Origin: a virus
Length of the DNA stretch: 29,531 nucleotides
IMG/VR virus record: IMGVR_UViG_3300046003_005078
Span: 1-29,531 of that record
Strand: one strand, 5' to 3'
The translations under genes were made by a program, and so were the position numbers. Every line of letters begins with the position of its first letter. Within the stretch, counting starts at the first letter, position 1. Of the stretch, positions 29,450 through 29,531 are shown in pieces. The notes beneath the pieces were generated by a model. That model was given only the letters and a program-made list of their open reading frames with translations. It did not search any database and was not told the origin of the DNA.

Positions 29450-29531
29450 TACTTCACTTCATTTGATGTTGTTAATTCTTCAGGTAAAAACTCTTGTAAC
29501 GGTTTTCCACAATTTGTACACAATGGAACTT
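29449..29531 (-). CDS. C-terminal end of an unidentified gene
   Basis: Partial frame, 5' end beyond the window. Only the last 26 residues are seen, VPLCTNCGKPLQEFLPEELT and TSNEVK, with TAA overlapping the next ATG. The C-T-N-C pair is one half of a possible zinc ribbon. In T4 the gene before gp62 is the clamp loader ATPase gp44, but a zinc-binding end is not expected there. No function assigned. Confidence 0.6.
   Translation of the reverse strand, partial: VPLCTNCGKPLQEFLPEELTTSNEVK

Noticed and set aside
1-29531. Bacterial chromosome or prophage rather than lytic phage
   Set aside because: Host-like genes exist, but gp62-like, endolysin and many phage ORFans surround them on a single strand, and no integrase, attachment site or housekeeping operon is seen. 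A chimeric assembly around the receptor is not fully excluded.
1-29531. tRNA genes, rRNA, insertion sequences
   Set aside because: No gap exceeds 220 bases, none shows a tRNA cloverleaf by eye, and no transposase or terminal repeats were found.

Overview
This window looks like part of a large, strictly lytic, T4-like bacteriophage genome that infects a Bacteroidota host. Evidence for a phage: a probable gp62-type sliding-clamp-loader subunit at the right edge, a Cas4/AddB-type Fe-S nuclease beside it, a GH19 endolysin with holin-like small membrane proteins, many very small ORFans, and dense packing with 1-35 base overlaps. Every supported gene is on the minus strand, so the text below follows transcription from high to low coordinates. 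Evidence for the host: an Oar-like TonB-dependent receptor, a DUF4494-like and a DUF6580-like protein, A-rich leaders instead of Shine-Dalgarno sites, and promoters resembling the Bacteroidota -33 TTTG / -7 TAnnTTTG type.

Region by region, right to left. 29531-28057: end of an unidentified gene, clamp loader subunit, PD-(D/E)XK nuclease. 27979-16368: a carbohydrate island of about 11.6 kb with two GT4 glycosyltransferases, several GT2/GT-A enzymes, two WavE-like proteins, a HAD-nucleotidyltransferase fusion, a SAM methyltransferase and a small GDPD-like protein, interrupted by two or three phage ORFans. 16339-15444: a probable virion-type protein and a membrane-anchored coiled-coil protein. 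15373-13677: two tandem paralogues, each with its own near-identical promoter/leader, whose N-termini resemble the T4 internal-protein capsid-targeting peptide. 13661-11686: HAD phosphatase, APS-kinase-like P-loop protein, HTH/HNH-like zinc protein, small ORFan. 11619-8115: histone-H1-like small protein, terminator, then a full-length TonB-dependent receptor closed by a strong terminator. 8003-7234: three small proteins. 7117-4678: GH19 endolysin, glutamyl-tRNA reductase (HemA), small membrane proteins including a holin candidate. 4622-2909: GT2 / small membrane protein / LpxH-like phosphoesterase operon. 2690-1: small ORFans of visibly higher GC (including a tandem duplicate), a DUF6580-like membrane protein and a gene cut by the left edge.

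The most striking points are three host-type metabolic or surface genes in a phage (TonB-dependent receptor, HemA, DUF6580-like), a set of eight promoters with one invariant architecture (TTTG, exactly 20 bases, TATATT), the glycan island, and the possible capsid-targeted internal proteins. A reasonable reading, which is inference, is that the phage rebuilds the infected cell's surface and envelope (receptor, glycans, lipid A-like steps) and supports tetrapyrrole supply while it replicates. All assignments come from reading motifs by eye; no database search was run.
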